From Castellaniella hirudinis_A (lineage in GTDB: Bacteria; Pseudomonadota; Gammaproteobacteria; Burkholderiales; Burkholderiaceae_B), in the NCBI RefSeq assembly GCF_047468865.1, contig NZ_JBLGTV010000005.1, positions 62,001 to 126,000 of the forward strand: a DNA stretch of 64,000 nucleotides, given 5' to 3'. The notes under the pieces are model-generated. The model was given only the letters and a program-made list of their open reading frames with translations, made no database searches and was not told the origin of the DNA. The position numbers were made by a program, and so were the translations under genes. Every line of letters starts with the position of its first letter. Position 1 is the stretch's first letter. Below are positions 27,315 to 35,865 of the stretch, piece by piece.

Positions 27315-27475
27315 GCGTCGTAACCCTCCGTGTCGATCAGAATCCGCCCGTCGGGTGCTTTGACCCATTCGTGGCCCTCGCGCCAAACGCCGTCGCGCAG
27401 CTTCGTTCGGATGGCGTTTTCTGTATAGCCTGAGAGCTTGGCAAATTGAATGATTGTGATGTAGCGAATGGTCAT
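27194..27475 (-). CDS. Excisionase-like DNA-binding protein
   Basis: A 93-residue protein whose first 60 residues form a winged helix of the excisionase type (ITIIQFAKLSGYTENAIRTKLRDGVW, then HEWVKAPDGRILIDTEGYDAWV). It overlaps the start of int by about 120 bases in another frame. Both features suggest a recombination directionality factor expressed with the integrase. The C-terminal 30 residues, which overlap int, are probably not structured. Confidence 0.75.
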   Translation of the reverse strand: MTIRYITIIQFAKLSGYTENAIRTKLRDGVWREGHEWVKAPDGRILIDTEGYDAWVGTEGVLPPPRKAVFKSRSSTGAAAAGKRFGSSPRPLI

Positions 27476-27577
27476 CTTACTGCCTCGGGTATAAGCTGCC
27501 AGTCTCTCAGCGAAATGACTGGCTGGTGCCTGTTTCAGATAAGTGATGTGCAGCTCGTGCGACGTGGGTGGGTTCAG

Positions 27578-27805
27578 TCAGGCGAGCCCTTTGCTGCGCT
27601 CAATCAAGGCATGTACGCTGGCCGCCGTGATGCGACTGGATCGGCTGCCGATCTTGATCAGTTCCAGCTGGCCCTCGTTGACCAGCCGATAGATGGTGGA
27701 GCGTGAGACGCCCAGTTTGTTCTCTGCAACGCGAATACGGTAGAGCAGGGGGCTGCTTGTGGGAGGTTGCGCTGCGTGGATGGTCAGAGTGCTTGCCATT
27801 GTCAT
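27578..27805 (-). CDS. AlpA/MerR-type helix-turn-helix regulator
   Basis: A 75-residue protein with a helix-turn-helix of the excisionase/AlpA type (VAENKLGVSRSTIYRLVNEGQLELIKIGSRSSRI). Such proteins regulate integrase and excision genes of genomic islands. The start may be Met3. It precedes excisionase and int on the same strand with about 100 bases between, so a common transcript is likely. Confidence 0.75.
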   Translation of the reverse strand: MTMASTLTIHAAQPPTSSPLLYRIRVAENKLGVSRSTIYRLVNEGQLELIKIGSRSSRITAASVHALIERSKGLA

Positions 27806-27839
27806 GCGTCGATCCTTCGAGGTGGCCGGGTGAAAACAG

Positions 27840-28049
27840 TCAGGCCGATGTCGTCAAATGCTTGGTGCCGCTTGGGTAGGCGCCCGATGGACGTCTGCCA
27901 AAGCGGGCTCGCTGGAGCCCTGGGGCCGACCCGCCAAGATGCCACGATGGGGGTCGGGTGCTTTGATCGCCCCTGGCAGCGCCAGGTGCTGGTCCGGTCG
28001 TCCGGGTCACCTGGGTGCCGAGGGCTGCAGTCTTTCCTGCCGTCGTCAT
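27840..28049 (-). CDS. Small hypothetical protein
   Basis: A 69-residue basic, Gly/Pro/Thr-rich frame beginning MTTAGKTAALGTQV. No domain is recognised. It precedes the AlpA-like gene in the same direction. Composition could reflect GC-driven open reading rather than a gene, so confidence is low. Confidence 0.3.
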   Translation of the reverse strand: MTTAGKTAALGTQVTRTTGPAPGAARGDQSTRPPSWHLGGSAPGLQRARFGRRPSGAYPSGTKHLTTSA

Positions 28050-28693
28050 GAAATTACGTCGCCATTTCTGATGGTGAGCATCCTGATGAACGCTTCGGGC
28101 GCTTCCGCTCGGGGAAGTCCCCGCAGCCTGCAGCCATCCACGCCCCACGCGAGGGGCCGGCTGCAGATCGCGGATTTCATCGGTTTTACTTCAACCCCGA
28201 TGCCTTACAGGTTGCTGCGCAATCGCGTGCCGAGTAATCGGGCAGGGCGCAGTATTCATCGCTTGCGGTTTGTTAAAGAGCAGATCTGCGTGAGGCAGAT
28301 GACTAGATTCTTACCAATAGCATAAGTCTTGTCAATAGCAAATTTGTTGGTTGTTTTTACAATCAATTCAAGGCTCTACTAAGGTGTAAATGAGCTTAGC
28401 TGATCCCTCTATGCGTGAGCGCTACGCGTGAAGGGCAATTTGTTTGGGCTTGTGACCACGGTCGGCCGTACTTGTAATCTGCCCTTGCCCTATGGGCTGG
28501 ATACCGTGTCATGGTTCAGGTTGGTTCAGCTTGTTTCATGCTGGCTGTAGGGGTATTTGACCGGTCGTTACAAGTTCGGCCAGTGGTGCTGAACTTTCCG
28601 ACGATGGATAGGTACAAATTACTAGTTTCCGCAGTCTCTCTGTAGCGGATTTATCTTATAGAATCCATGTACTTAACATGGTTATAGGTGCAT
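28050..28693. other. Non-coding region of the element's regulatory end
   Basis: About 640 bases without a credible gene. The right two thirds is markedly more AT-rich than the core genome. It lies between leftward recombination genes and the rightward Cro-like gene, so it should carry their divergent promoters; no clear operator was identified. Confidence 0.5.
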
Positions 28694-28930
28694 ATGCCCG
28701 ATTTTCAACCAGTCCGTGACGCCTGTGCTGTGATGGGCGGAATGACCAAGCTCGCCAATAAGCTAGGCGTACCCGTGCCTGTCGTCAGCGGCTGGGCGGC
28801 CGGTAGTCGCCCGGTGCCGATCATTCGCTGCGTGGAGATCGAGGAGCTGACGGGGGGAGAGGTCACCCGGAAGCAGTTGCGCCCGGATGACTGGTGGAAG
28901 ATCTGGCCAGAGTTGCGGGGCGAGGGCTGA
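28694..28930 (+). CDS. Cro/YdaS-like DNA-binding protein
   Basis: A 78-residue protein with a helix-turn-helix like the Cro/YdaS family (MTKLANKLGVPVPVVSGWAAGSRPVPIIRCVEIEELTGG) and a C-terminal segment ending RPDDWWKIWPEL typical of that family. It is probably the regulator of the element's early genes. ATG 28694 is used; a GTG two codons earlier is possible. Confidence 0.8.
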   Translation: MPDFQPVRDACAVMGGMTKLANKLGVPVPVVSGWAAGSRPVPIIRCVEIEELTGGEVTRKQLRPDDWWKIWPELRGEG

Positions 28931-29114
28931 CGATCCGGTTAAGTGACTATAAGCCGCTGCGTATGGCGTGGAACTCTGTTCGATATAACTACGAGAAATC
29001 GTCTTGTGTGTGATTCGGGGAGGGTGGCGATATTGAGACTCGGCGTGCGACAGGCTGCTTCGTTTAGGCGGGGATAGTGCTCCGTCTTATTTAGCCACTT
29101 GGTCCTTTGAAAGT

Positions 29115-29840
29115 TCAGATCGCTGCCTGCTGCATGCGTTGGCTCAGAGCGTCGGCGCTTTCCTTGCGTTCGCTGTAGCGGTCCACCAGATACGGTGCCA
29201 CGTCGCGCGTGAGCAGCGTGAATTTCATCAGTTCTTCCATCACGTCCACGATGCGGTTGTAATAGGCGGACGGTTTCATGCGACCGGCTTCGTCGAACTC
29301 CTGGTAGGCCTTGGCAACCGAGGACTGGTTGGGAATGGTCAGCATGCGCATCCAGCGGCCCAATATGCGCATCTGGTTGAGCGCGTTGAAGGATTGCGAA
29401 CCGCCTGAGACCTCCATGATCGCCAGGGTCTTGCCCTGGGTCGGGCGCACGGCGCCCACGGACAGCGGAATCCAGTCGATCTGGGTTTTCATCAGGCCGG
29501 TCATTGCGCCGTGGCGCTCGGGCGAGCTCCATACCATACCCTCAGACCATTGCACCAGTTCGCGCAGCTCCTGGACCTTGGGGTGGTCTGCCGGTGCATC
29601 GTCCACCAACGGTAGCCCCGAAGGATTGAACATTCGCGTTTCACCGCCCAGCGCGCGCAGGGTGCGTGCCGCCTCTTCAGCGGCCAGACGGCTGAACGAA
29701 CGCTCCCGTAGCGAACCGTAGAGCAACAAGAAGCGTGGCGCGTGCGTCGCCCGCCGTTCTGGCGTCAGCAGTTGCTGCTTGTCCGGCTGTTGGAACAATG
29801 TGGTATCAACGTTGGGCAGATCCAGTCGAAACTCAGACAC
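29115..29840 (-). CDS. arsH: ArsH NADPH-dependent FMN reductase
   Basis: A 241-residue flavoprotein. The FMN loop LLLYGSLRERSFSRL and the MVWSSPERHGAMTGLMKTQIDWIPLS block are those of ArsH, which oxidises trivalent methylarsenicals and protects against organoarsenic compounds. The GTG at 29840 (VSEFRLDLPN) matches where ArsH proteins begin and overlaps the arsC2 stop by 8 bases; an ATG seven codons upstream is the alternative. It is the last gene of the ars operon. Confidence 0.93.
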   Translation of the reverse strand: MSEFRLDLPNVDTTLFQQPDKQQLLTPERRATHAPRFLLLYGSLRERSFSRLAAEEAARTLRALGGETRMFNPSGLPLVDDAPADHPKVQELRELVQWSEGMVWSSPERHGAMTGLMKTQIDWIPLSVGAVRPTQGKTLAIMEVSGGSQSFNALNQMRILGRWMRMLTIPNQSSVAKAYQEFDEAGRMKPSAYYNRIVDVMEELMKFTLLTRDVAPYLVDRYSERKESADALSQRMQQAAI

Positions 29841-30255
29841 GCCGACCCTCCGCGTCCACAACTGCTACGCCGTCTTCCTTGTTGAACGCACCGCGCTGCG
29901 GCTGCGGCAAGATGTCCAGCACGGCTTCCGAAGGACGGCACAGGCGTGTACCCAGCGGCGTGACCACGATGGGCCGGTTCATCAGAATGGGGTACTGAAG
30001 CATGAAGTCGATCAACTGCTCATCGCTCCACTTTGGGTCTCCCAGGCCCAGTTCTGCATAGGGTGTGCCCTTTTCGCGCAGCACCGAGCGTACCGATACG
30101 CTCATCTCTGCAATCAGCTTGGTGAGCGTAGCTCGATCGGGGGGTGTCTTCAGATACTCGACGATGGTGGGCTCTTCGCCACTATTGCGAATCAGCGCCA
30201 GCACGTTGCGCGACGTGCCGCAGGCAGGGTTGTGGTAAATGGTGATGGAACTCAT
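29833..30255 (-). CDS. arsC: Arsenate reductase, glutaredoxin-dependent type
   Basis: A 140-residue ArsC of the ArsC/Spx fold. The catalytic Cys is in YHNPACGTSRN near residue 12, with the substrate Arg residues in MNRPIVVTPLGTRLCRPSE. It reduces arsenate to arsenite with glutathione and glutaredoxin. ATG 30255 is used because MSSITIYHNP is the family start. It is the second arsenate reductase in this operon, unrelated in fold to the one at 34.3 kb. Confidence 0.95.
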   Translation of the reverse strand: MSSITIYHNPACGTSRNVLALIRNSGEEPTIVEYLKTPPDRATLTKLIAEMSVSVRSVLREKGTPYAELGLGDPKWSDEQLIDFMLQYPILMNRPIVVTPLGTRLCRPSEAVLDILPQPQRGAFNKEDGVAVVDAEGRRV

Positions 30256-30282
30256 AAAGCCTCCAGAAACAAAACTCAAAAT

Positions 30283-31488
30283 TTAGCTTGGCTGATGGAC
30301 CTGAGATGGCACCGGCGACATTCGCAGCAGCATCAAGGCGCCAAACGCCGCCACACTGATGGCGCCGGACAACCACAAGGCATTCGCTCCCCAAGCGTTG
30401 AGGGCCAGCCCAAATAGAAACGGAGCGAGGGCTTGAGCTATCCGCGCCGGCAGCATCAGCCAGCCTTGGCGGGCGCCATAGCCCTGGGCGCCGAACAGCG
30501 CAAGCGGCAAGGTGCCCTTGGCGATGGTCAGAATGCCGTTGCCTGCGCCATGCAGGATGGCGAACACCGAGGCTAACGCAGGCCCTGTAGCCAGTAGAAC
30601 CACGGCGCCGATCGGATGGGCCAGCGTTGCCAGGCGCGCCGACAGCAGCGGGTGGACGTTGCGCAGAAAGCCGAACTCAAGCATCCGAGCGGCCACCTGC
30701 GCCGGCCCGATCAGCGCACCGATGCCGACCGCCGCTGTCAGTGTCATGCCGGTCGCCTCCAGCATACGGGGCAAGTGCGTAGCAATGGCCGTGCTGATGA
30801 ACCAGGTCGCGGCAAAGACGAAGGCCAGGACGACAGTGACCATCCTGGAGCGGTTTTGCTCTGCTGGTTCAGCGGAAATCACGGCAGACTGGTCTTCTTC
30901 TTGCGACCCATCGGCCTTGGCCACAGCCGATGCGCGCGGCAGCCAGGCATTCAACGGCAGTCCCAGCGATAGATGGATGGCGGCCCAGCCGAAGCAGGCT
31001 CCCCGCCAGCCGAATTGGGCCTCCATCCAGGCGGATAACGGCCACCCCACCGTGCTGGCAAAACCGGCGATCAGCGTGATGCCGGTGATCGCGCTGCGGG
31101 CATCGCGGCCATAGAGCCGCACCAGGCTGGAGAACGCCGCCTCGTACAAACCCGAACCCATCGCAACGCCAATCACCATCCAGGCGGCGACCATCACCCA
31201 GAGTCCCGGAGCGAGGCCCAGCATGGCAAGCCCCAAGGCGAATAGAAGATTGGTGCCAACCAAGACGATACGACCGCCCCAGCGATCAATCGCGTGGCCA
31301 GCCACAGGCCCGACCAGTGCCGAGGCGACCAAGGCGCCCGAGAATGCCGCGTAGACCGTCGGCGTAGTTATGGCCAACTCCTGAGCCATGGGCACCGCCA
31401 ACATAGCCGGCAGGTAGTACGAAGACCCCCAGGCCAGCGTTTGAGCAACACCCAGTGATCCTACGACGCGGACTGGCGCTCCCGCCAT
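30283..31488 (-). CDS. MFS transporter of the ars operon
   Basis: A 401-residue major facilitator with twelve predicted helices and a hydrophilic loop at the middle (ADGSQEEDQSAVISAEPAEQNRS). It lies four bases after acr3 and 27 before arsC2, clearly in the operon. MFS proteins in ars operons are known to export inorganic, organic or thio/phosphoglyceryl arsenicals, but this one lacks a GAPDH partner as found with ArsJ. The substrate is left open. Confidence 0.82.
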   Translation of the reverse strand: MAGAPVRVVGSLGVAQTLAWGSSYYLPAMLAVPMAQELAITTPTVYAAFSGALVASALVGPVAGHAIDRWGGRIVLVGTNLLFALGLAMLGLAPGLWVMVAAWMVIGVAMGSGLYEAAFSSLVRLYGRDARSAITGITLIAGFASTVGWPLSAWMEAQFGWRGACFGWAAIHLSLGLPLNAWLPRASAVAKADGSQEEDQSAVISAEPAEQNRSRMVTVVLAFVFAATWFISTAIATHLPRMLEATGMTLTAAVGIGALIGPAQVAARMLEFGFLRNVHPLLSARLATLAHPIGAVVLLATGPALASVFAILHGAGNGILTIAKGTLPLALFGAQGYGARQGWLMLPARIAQALAPFLFGLALNAWGANALWLSGAISVAAFGALMLLRMSPVPSQVHQPS

Positions 31489-31491
31489 GGC

Positions 31492-32547
31492 CTACCCCTG
31501 CCGGGCGCCGGCTTCGTACCAGCCCTTGCTTTGATTGACGATCCGCACGACCAGCAGCATCACCGGCACCTCGATCAGCACGCCGACCACCGTGGCCAGC
31601 GCCGCGCCGGACTCGAAGCCAAACAGGCTGATGGCCGCAGCCACGGCCAGCTCGAAGAAATTACTCGCACCGATCAGCGCGGAGGGGCAGGCAACGCGAT
31701 GCTGCTCACCCGCGCGGCGATTGAGCCAATAGGCCAGGCCGGAATTGAAAAGCACCTGGATCAGGATGGGCACGGCCAGCATGGCGATCACCAGCGGCTG
31801 GCGCAAGATGGCCTCGCCCTGGAACGCGAAGAGCAGCACCAGCGTCAGCAGCAGCGCCGCCATCGACAGCGGCCCGATGCGGGCCAGCGCAGCATCGAAG
31901 GTCGCTTGCCCTCGGGCCAGCAGGGCGTGGCGCCAGAGCTGGGCCAGGATGACCGGGATCACGATGTACAGGCCGACCGACACCAGCAGGGTGTCCCAGG
32001 GCACGGAGATGGCCGACAGGCCCAGCAGCAGGCCGACGATGGGAGCGAAGGCAAACACCATGATGGTGTCGTTCAAGGCCACCTGCGACAGCGTGAACGC
32101 TGGATCACCATCGGTAAGCCGGCTCCAGACGAATACCATGGCCGTGCAGGGGGCGGCCGCCAGCAGGATCAGGCCGGCGATGTAGCTGTCCAATTGATCG
32201 GCGGGCAGCCACGCGGCGAAGACATGCCGGATGAACAACCACCCCAGCAGAGCCATGGAAAACGGTTTGACCGCCCAATTGATGAACAGCGTCACGCCGA
32301 TACCGCGCCAGTGTTGCTTGACCTGCCCCAGTGCACCGAAATCCACCCTGAGCAGCATGGGAATGATCATCACCCAGATCAGGATGCCAACCGGAAGATT
32401 GACCTGAGCGATCTCCAGGCGTCCCACGGCCTGGAACACACCAGGTGCAGACTGGCCCAGGGTGACGCCCAGCACGATGCAGAAGAAAACCCACAGCGTC
32501 AGGTAACGCTCGAAGAGACTCATGGGTGCGGGAGTATTCCGATTCAT
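31492..32547 (-). CDS. arsB: ACR3 family arsenite efflux permease
   Basis: A 351-residue, ten-helix transporter of the bile/arsenite/riboflavin superfamily. The ACR3 cysteine lies in AAAPCTAMVFVWS and the conserved Glu in GASNFFELAVAAAISLFG. It extrudes arsenite at the inner membrane, alone or driven by ArsA. ATG 32547 overlaps the arsA stop (ATGA); an ATG four codons upstream is also possible. Confidence 0.95.
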   Translation of the reverse strand: MNRNTPAPMSLFERYLTLWVFFCIVLGVTLGQSAPGVFQAVGRLEIAQVNLPVGILIWVMIIPMLLRVDFGALGQVKQHWRGIGVTLFINWAVKPFSMALLGWLFIRHVFAAWLPADQLDSYIAGLILLAAAPCTAMVFVWSRLTDGDPAFTLSQVALNDTIMVFAFAPIVGLLLGLSAISVPWDTLLVSVGLYIVIPVILAQLWRHALLARGQATFDAALARIGPLSMAALLLTLVLLFAFQGEAILRQPLVIAMLAVPILIQVLFNSGLAYWLNRRAGEQHRVACPSALIGASNFFELAVAAAISLFGFESGAALATVVGVLIEVPVMLLVVRIVNQSKGWYEAGARQG

Positions 32548-34310
32548 GGTGCTTTCCATTTTGCCAAGGCTAGCAGACGCTTCACCCCGACAGGTTCTTC
32601 GGTGAGGAGGGGCACCACAGCGTGGCGCCGCGCGTGCTTTTTAGCGACGGCATCAATTTCCTGCAGTTCGTTGTGCGCACGCCGACGCAACAGCGCAGAC
32701 TGCGGGTGCGCGGCCGCCACGCTATTGTTGATGACCCATGCCCACGGCTCGATGCCGGCACGGCGCAGATCATCCTGTAAGTCGGCCGCCTCCAGCACAG
32801 GAGTGGTTTCAGCAAGCGTCGCAATGATCACCTTGGTCTGCTTGGGGTTCTGCAGTTGCATCATCGGCGTCGTGAAGTTGACGCCGGTTTCCCCCATCTG
32901 CCGGGCTATGTCGCGGTGGTACGCGCCAGTAGCATCGAGCAGCAGCAAGGTGTGGCCAGTGGGGGCGGTATCCATCACCACGAACTTCCTGCCCCCTTCG
33001 CGGATGGCGCGGGAGAACGCTTGGAACACCGCAATCTCCTCGGTGCAGGGGGAGCGCAGATCTTCTTCCAACAGAGTGCGGCCCTCGGCGTCGAGCTTCG
33101 CGCCTTTGGTCTCCATCACATGCTGGCGATAGCGAGTCGTGGCTTCTTCGGGGTCGATGCGGCTGAGCACCAGATTGGGGAGAGAGCCTTCCAAGGTATC
33201 AGTGAGGTGCGCGGCAGGGTCGGATGTCGTCAGATGCACGGGTAGTCCCCGATCTGCAAGCTCCACGGCAATGGCGGCGGCCAGTGTGGTCTTGCCCACC
33301 CCTCCCTTGCCCATCACCATGATGAGTCCGTGCCCGTCAGCAGCGATCTCATCGACCAGACCGGACAGGCTTGGCGCGTCTAGATGGACAGGTGGATCGG
33401 AGCACTCGGCGTACTGGGCCGGGTTCGTATCAATCAGCAGATGGCGCAGGGCATCGAGACCCACGAGATTGAACGGTTTGAGTGCAATCCGATCCTGGGG
33501 AAGACCTTGAAGCGCCCGCGGAATAGTGGTCAGCGCGGCCTGTTCTCGACCGTAGATAGCAGCGGCCAGCGCATCGTTTTTGGTCTCATCAGCGGGAAAA
33601 ATGCCGTTGATGACCAGATACTGCTGCGACAGGCCGATGGCGTTCAATTCTTCGTGGGTGCGCGCGGCCTCTTGCAACGCAGTACGTTGCGCGCGAGCCA
33701 CCAGAACCAGACGGGTCCGCAGGGGATCGGCCAGGGCTTCCACGGCGGCCTTGTATTGGCTGCGCTGCTTCTCCAGCCCTGCCAGAGGGCCAAGACACGA
33801 GGCATCGCCTTTGCCCGCTTCCAGGAACCCGCTCCACGCCGACGGCAGTTGCAGCAGGCGGATGGTATGGCCCGTGGGAGCCGTGTCAAAAATCACATGC
33901 TCGTAGTCCCGCGTCAGCGCCGTATCGATCAGCAAGGACGTGAACTCATCGAAGGCCGCAATTTCCGTGGTGCAGGCGCCTGACAATGATTCCTCGATAC
34001 CTTTGACCACATCATCGGGCAAAACACCACGCGCAGGTCCAGCGATGCGATCACGGTAGGCTTGCGCCGCCGCTTGCGGGTCGATCTCCAGCGCCCACAA
34101 GTTCGGCACGGCGCCAATTGCCGTGATGTGGTTCCCGATCAGCTCGCCAAACACTTGCCCCACGTTGGAGGCCGGATCTGTGCTGACGAGCAGTACGCGC
34201 TTGCCTTCGGCGGCCAGTTGCGCCGCCGTCGCGCAGGCGATGGAGGTTTTGCCGACGCCTCCCTTTCCCGTGAAGAAAAGGAAACGCGGCGGTTGAGTCA
34301 GAAAATGCAT
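32544..34310 (-). CDS. arsA: Arsenite-activated ATPase ArsA
   Basis: A 588-residue protein with two homologous halves, each with a P-loop (FTGKGGVGKTS near 14-24; MGKGGVGKTT near 333-342) and a DTAPTGHT motif. The metalloid-site cysteines are present as SGACTTEIAAF, DASCLGP and SPCTEEIAVF, matching the Cys113/172/422 triad known for ArsA. It energises arsenite export with the permease. No arsD chaperone gene accompanies it, which is unusual for arsA operons. Confidence 0.96.
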   Translation of the reverse strand: MHFLTQPPRFLFFTGKGGVGKTSIACATAAQLAAEGKRVLLVSTDPASNVGQVFGELIGNHITAIGAVPNLWALEIDPQAAAQAYRDRIAGPARGVLPDDVVKGIEESLSGACTTEIAAFDEFTSLLIDTALTRDYEHVIFDTAPTGHTIRLLQLPSAWSGFLEAGKGDASCLGPLAGLEKQRSQYKAAVEALADPLRTRLVLVARAQRTALQEAARTHEELNAIGLSQQYLVINGIFPADETKNDALAAAIYGREQAALTTIPRALQGLPQDRIALKPFNLVGLDALRHLLIDTNPAQYAECSDPPVHLDAPSLSGLVDEIAADGHGLIMVMGKGGVGKTTLAAAIAVELADRGLPVHLTTSDPAAHLTDTLEGSLPNLVLSRIDPEEATTRYRQHVMETKGAKLDAEGRTLLEEDLRSPCTEEIAVFQAFSRAIREGGRKFVVMDTAPTGHTLLLLDATGAYHRDIARQMGETGVNFTTPMMQLQNPKQTKVIIATLAETTPVLEAADLQDDLRRAGIEPWAWVINNSVAAAHPQSALLRRRAHNELQEIDAVAKKHARRHAVVPLLTEEPVGVKRLLALAKWKAP

Positions 34311-34322
34311 GTGTGGTCCTTC

Positions 34323-34820
34323 CTACCGCTGACCGATGGTGCGCAGTTCACGTTGCAGAGACATGGCGTCCAGTCGTTGCAGCGGGAGCGACAGGAACAA
34401 CTCGATGCGCCGACGCAAGATCAGCGCCGCATCCTTGAATGATTTAAGCCGTTCTTCTTCGCTGCCTTCGACCGCCGCCGGGTCGGGCACGCCCCAGTGG
34501 GCCGAGACCGGCTTGCCTGGCCAGAATGGGCATGCCTCACCGGCGGCGTTATCGCAGACCGTAAAAATGAAGTCAAAAACCGGCGCCCCAGGCGCCACGA
34601 ATTCATCCCAACTCTTGCTGCGATAGCCGGTCGTCTTCATGTGCAGCCGCTCCAAGGTAGCGAGTGCAAGCGGATGCACTGCGCCCTTGGGATGGCTGCC
34701 TGCGGAATATGCGCGGAAGCGGCCTTCACCCAGCTCGTTCAGGAGACCCTCAGCCAGGATGGATCGGGCGGAGTTGCCCGTGCAGATGAACAGCACGTTG
34801 TACGGGGCATCCGTAGTCAT
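34323..34820 (-). CDS. arsC: Arsenate reductase, low-molecular-weight phosphatase type
   Basis: A 165-residue protein of the LMW protein tyrosine phosphatase fold. The catalytic P-loop is FICTGNSARSILAE with the nucleophile Cys near residue 13, and a second cysteine is in FTVCDNAAGEACPFWPG. It reduces arsenate to arsenite, probably with thioredoxin or mycothiol-independent partners. ATG 34820 gives the usual start; the longer frame upstream is noise. It follows arsI by 11 bases. Confidence 0.92.
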   Translation of the reverse strand: MTTDAPYNVLFICTGNSARSILAEGLLNELGEGRFRAYSAGSHPKGAVHPLALATLERLHMKTTGYRSKSWDEFVAPGAPVFDFIFTVCDNAAGEACPFWPGKPVSAHWGVPDPAAVEGSEEERLKSFKDAALILRRRIELFLSLPLQRLDAMSLQRELRTIGQR

Positions 34821-34831
34821 GGGGCGCCCTC

Positions 34832-35278
34832 TCAATTGCAGCAGGAATGGGAGTTTGGAGCACAGCAAACCGGAGTGTCCGCCGATGTGGTGGCCGGGGT
34901 TGCTTCGTGGAACACCGGAATGTTGCCCAGCGTGTGGAAGTGCTCCCAAGCAATCCCTTGCGGGTCGGTAACCCAGTGCTTCTCACTGCGCGCATAGCAA
35001 CAGGTTGTGGTGCCCTCGTCGAGCAATGCCATGTCGGCTGCCTGTGCGCGGGCTTTCAGGGTGGCTAGTTCTTCAGCATCGTCGGTCTGGAATCCCAGGT
35101 GGTCGATGCCCGGCTGGTCTCCGCGCGTGGAAATAGCGAAGTTCACCGGAGGGTCTTCGAGCATCCATTTGGCGTAGTCGTCCTCGACTCGCGTGGGTTG
35201 GGCGGCAAAAAGCTGGGAGTAAAAGTGGATGCTGCGCGTCAAGTCATCAACGTGCAGGTGGACGTGAAAGCGCTTCAT
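34832..35278 (-). CDS. arsI: ArsI/CadI family organoarsenical C-As lyase
   Basis: A 148-residue vicinal-oxygen-chelate (glyoxalase fold) protein. Metal ligands appear as FHVHLHV near the start, PGIDHLGFQ and the C-terminal WEHFHTLG, and the vicinal cysteines of ArsI are present in TTTCCYARSEK. ArsI cleaves methylarsonous acid and related aromatic arsenicals. The C-terminus adds a Cys-rich tail (VCCAPNSHSCC). CadI annotation of the same family is the alternative. Confidence 0.88.
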   Translation of the reverse strand: MKRFHVHLHVDDLTRSIHFYSQLFAAQPTRVEDDYAKWMLEDPPVNFAISTRGDQPGIDHLGFQTDDAEELATLKARAQAADMALLDEGTTTCCYARSEKHWVTDPQGIAWEHFHTLGNIPVFHEATPATTSADTPVCCAPNSHSCCN

Positions 35279-35290
35279 GGTGAGTTCCTT

Positions 35291-35623
35291 TTAGCAGGAC
35301 GTGTTGCAGGAGGAAGAAGAATCGGTGACTTCGCATGTACCGCCTTGGCAGCAGTGCTCCGTCATGTAACCCAACAGGTCGTTCATCTGGGCGAAGTCGG
35401 CGCGATAGATCAGGTTGCGGCCCTGTTGTTCGATGGTGACCAGACCAGCATGAGACAGCTCCTTCAGGTGGAAGGACAGCGTGTTGCGCGCGACATCAAG
35501 CTGCTCAGCCAGGACGCTGGGCGTCAGACCCATGGGGCCGGCGACAACCAGAGCACGGAACGTGCGTAGTCGCTGGGTGTGGGCCAGCGCACCGAGGGCA
35601 GAGATGATTTGAGCTTCGTTCAT
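35291..35623 (-). CDS. arsR: ArsR family repressor
   Basis: A 110-residue winged-helix repressor (ALAHTQRLRTFRALVVAG, LDVARNTLSFHLKELSHAGLV). The alpha-3 CVC motif of the plasmid R773 ArsR is absent; instead the C-terminus carries cysteines (EHCCQGGTCEV and CNTSC), as in ArsR types that bind As(III) near the C-terminus. ATG 35623 directly follows the operator. It heads the leftward ars operon and should be autoregulated. Confidence 0.92.
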   Translation of the reverse strand: MNEAQIISALGALAHTQRLRTFRALVVAGPMGLTPSVLAEQLDVARNTLSFHLKELSHAGLVTIEQQGRNLIYRADFAQMNDLLGYMTEHCCQGGTCEVTDSSSSCNTSC

Positions 35624-35651
35624 GATTCGATAATACAGCATTTATCGAATC
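35624..35651 (-). promoter_or_regulatory. ArsR operator, perfect inverted repeat
   Basis: GATTCGATAA (35624-35633) and TTATCGAATC (35642-35651) form a perfect 10-bp inverted repeat with an 8-base spacer, ending one base before the arsR start codon. On the minus strand TATTAT within it could be the -10 element, so a bound repressor would block the polymerase directly and the leader would be very short. Confidence 0.8.
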
Positions 35652-35865
35652 AATGTGAATCCTTGCGAGGATGAACCGCCTGCCGCTTCCGAAACGCACG
35701 GCTACGTTCGGGGGAAATGAGCCAGTTGTAGCAGTCGAAAATAGCGACGTTTTCAAAGTGTGTCCCGGAGATGTTTCTTCATGACGGATTAACGAAATGA
35801 CCCTATCGGCTTCTCCTCCCGGCGCGATTAGTTGCGGGTTGCGCCAGGGCGGGGCGAAGCAATCT

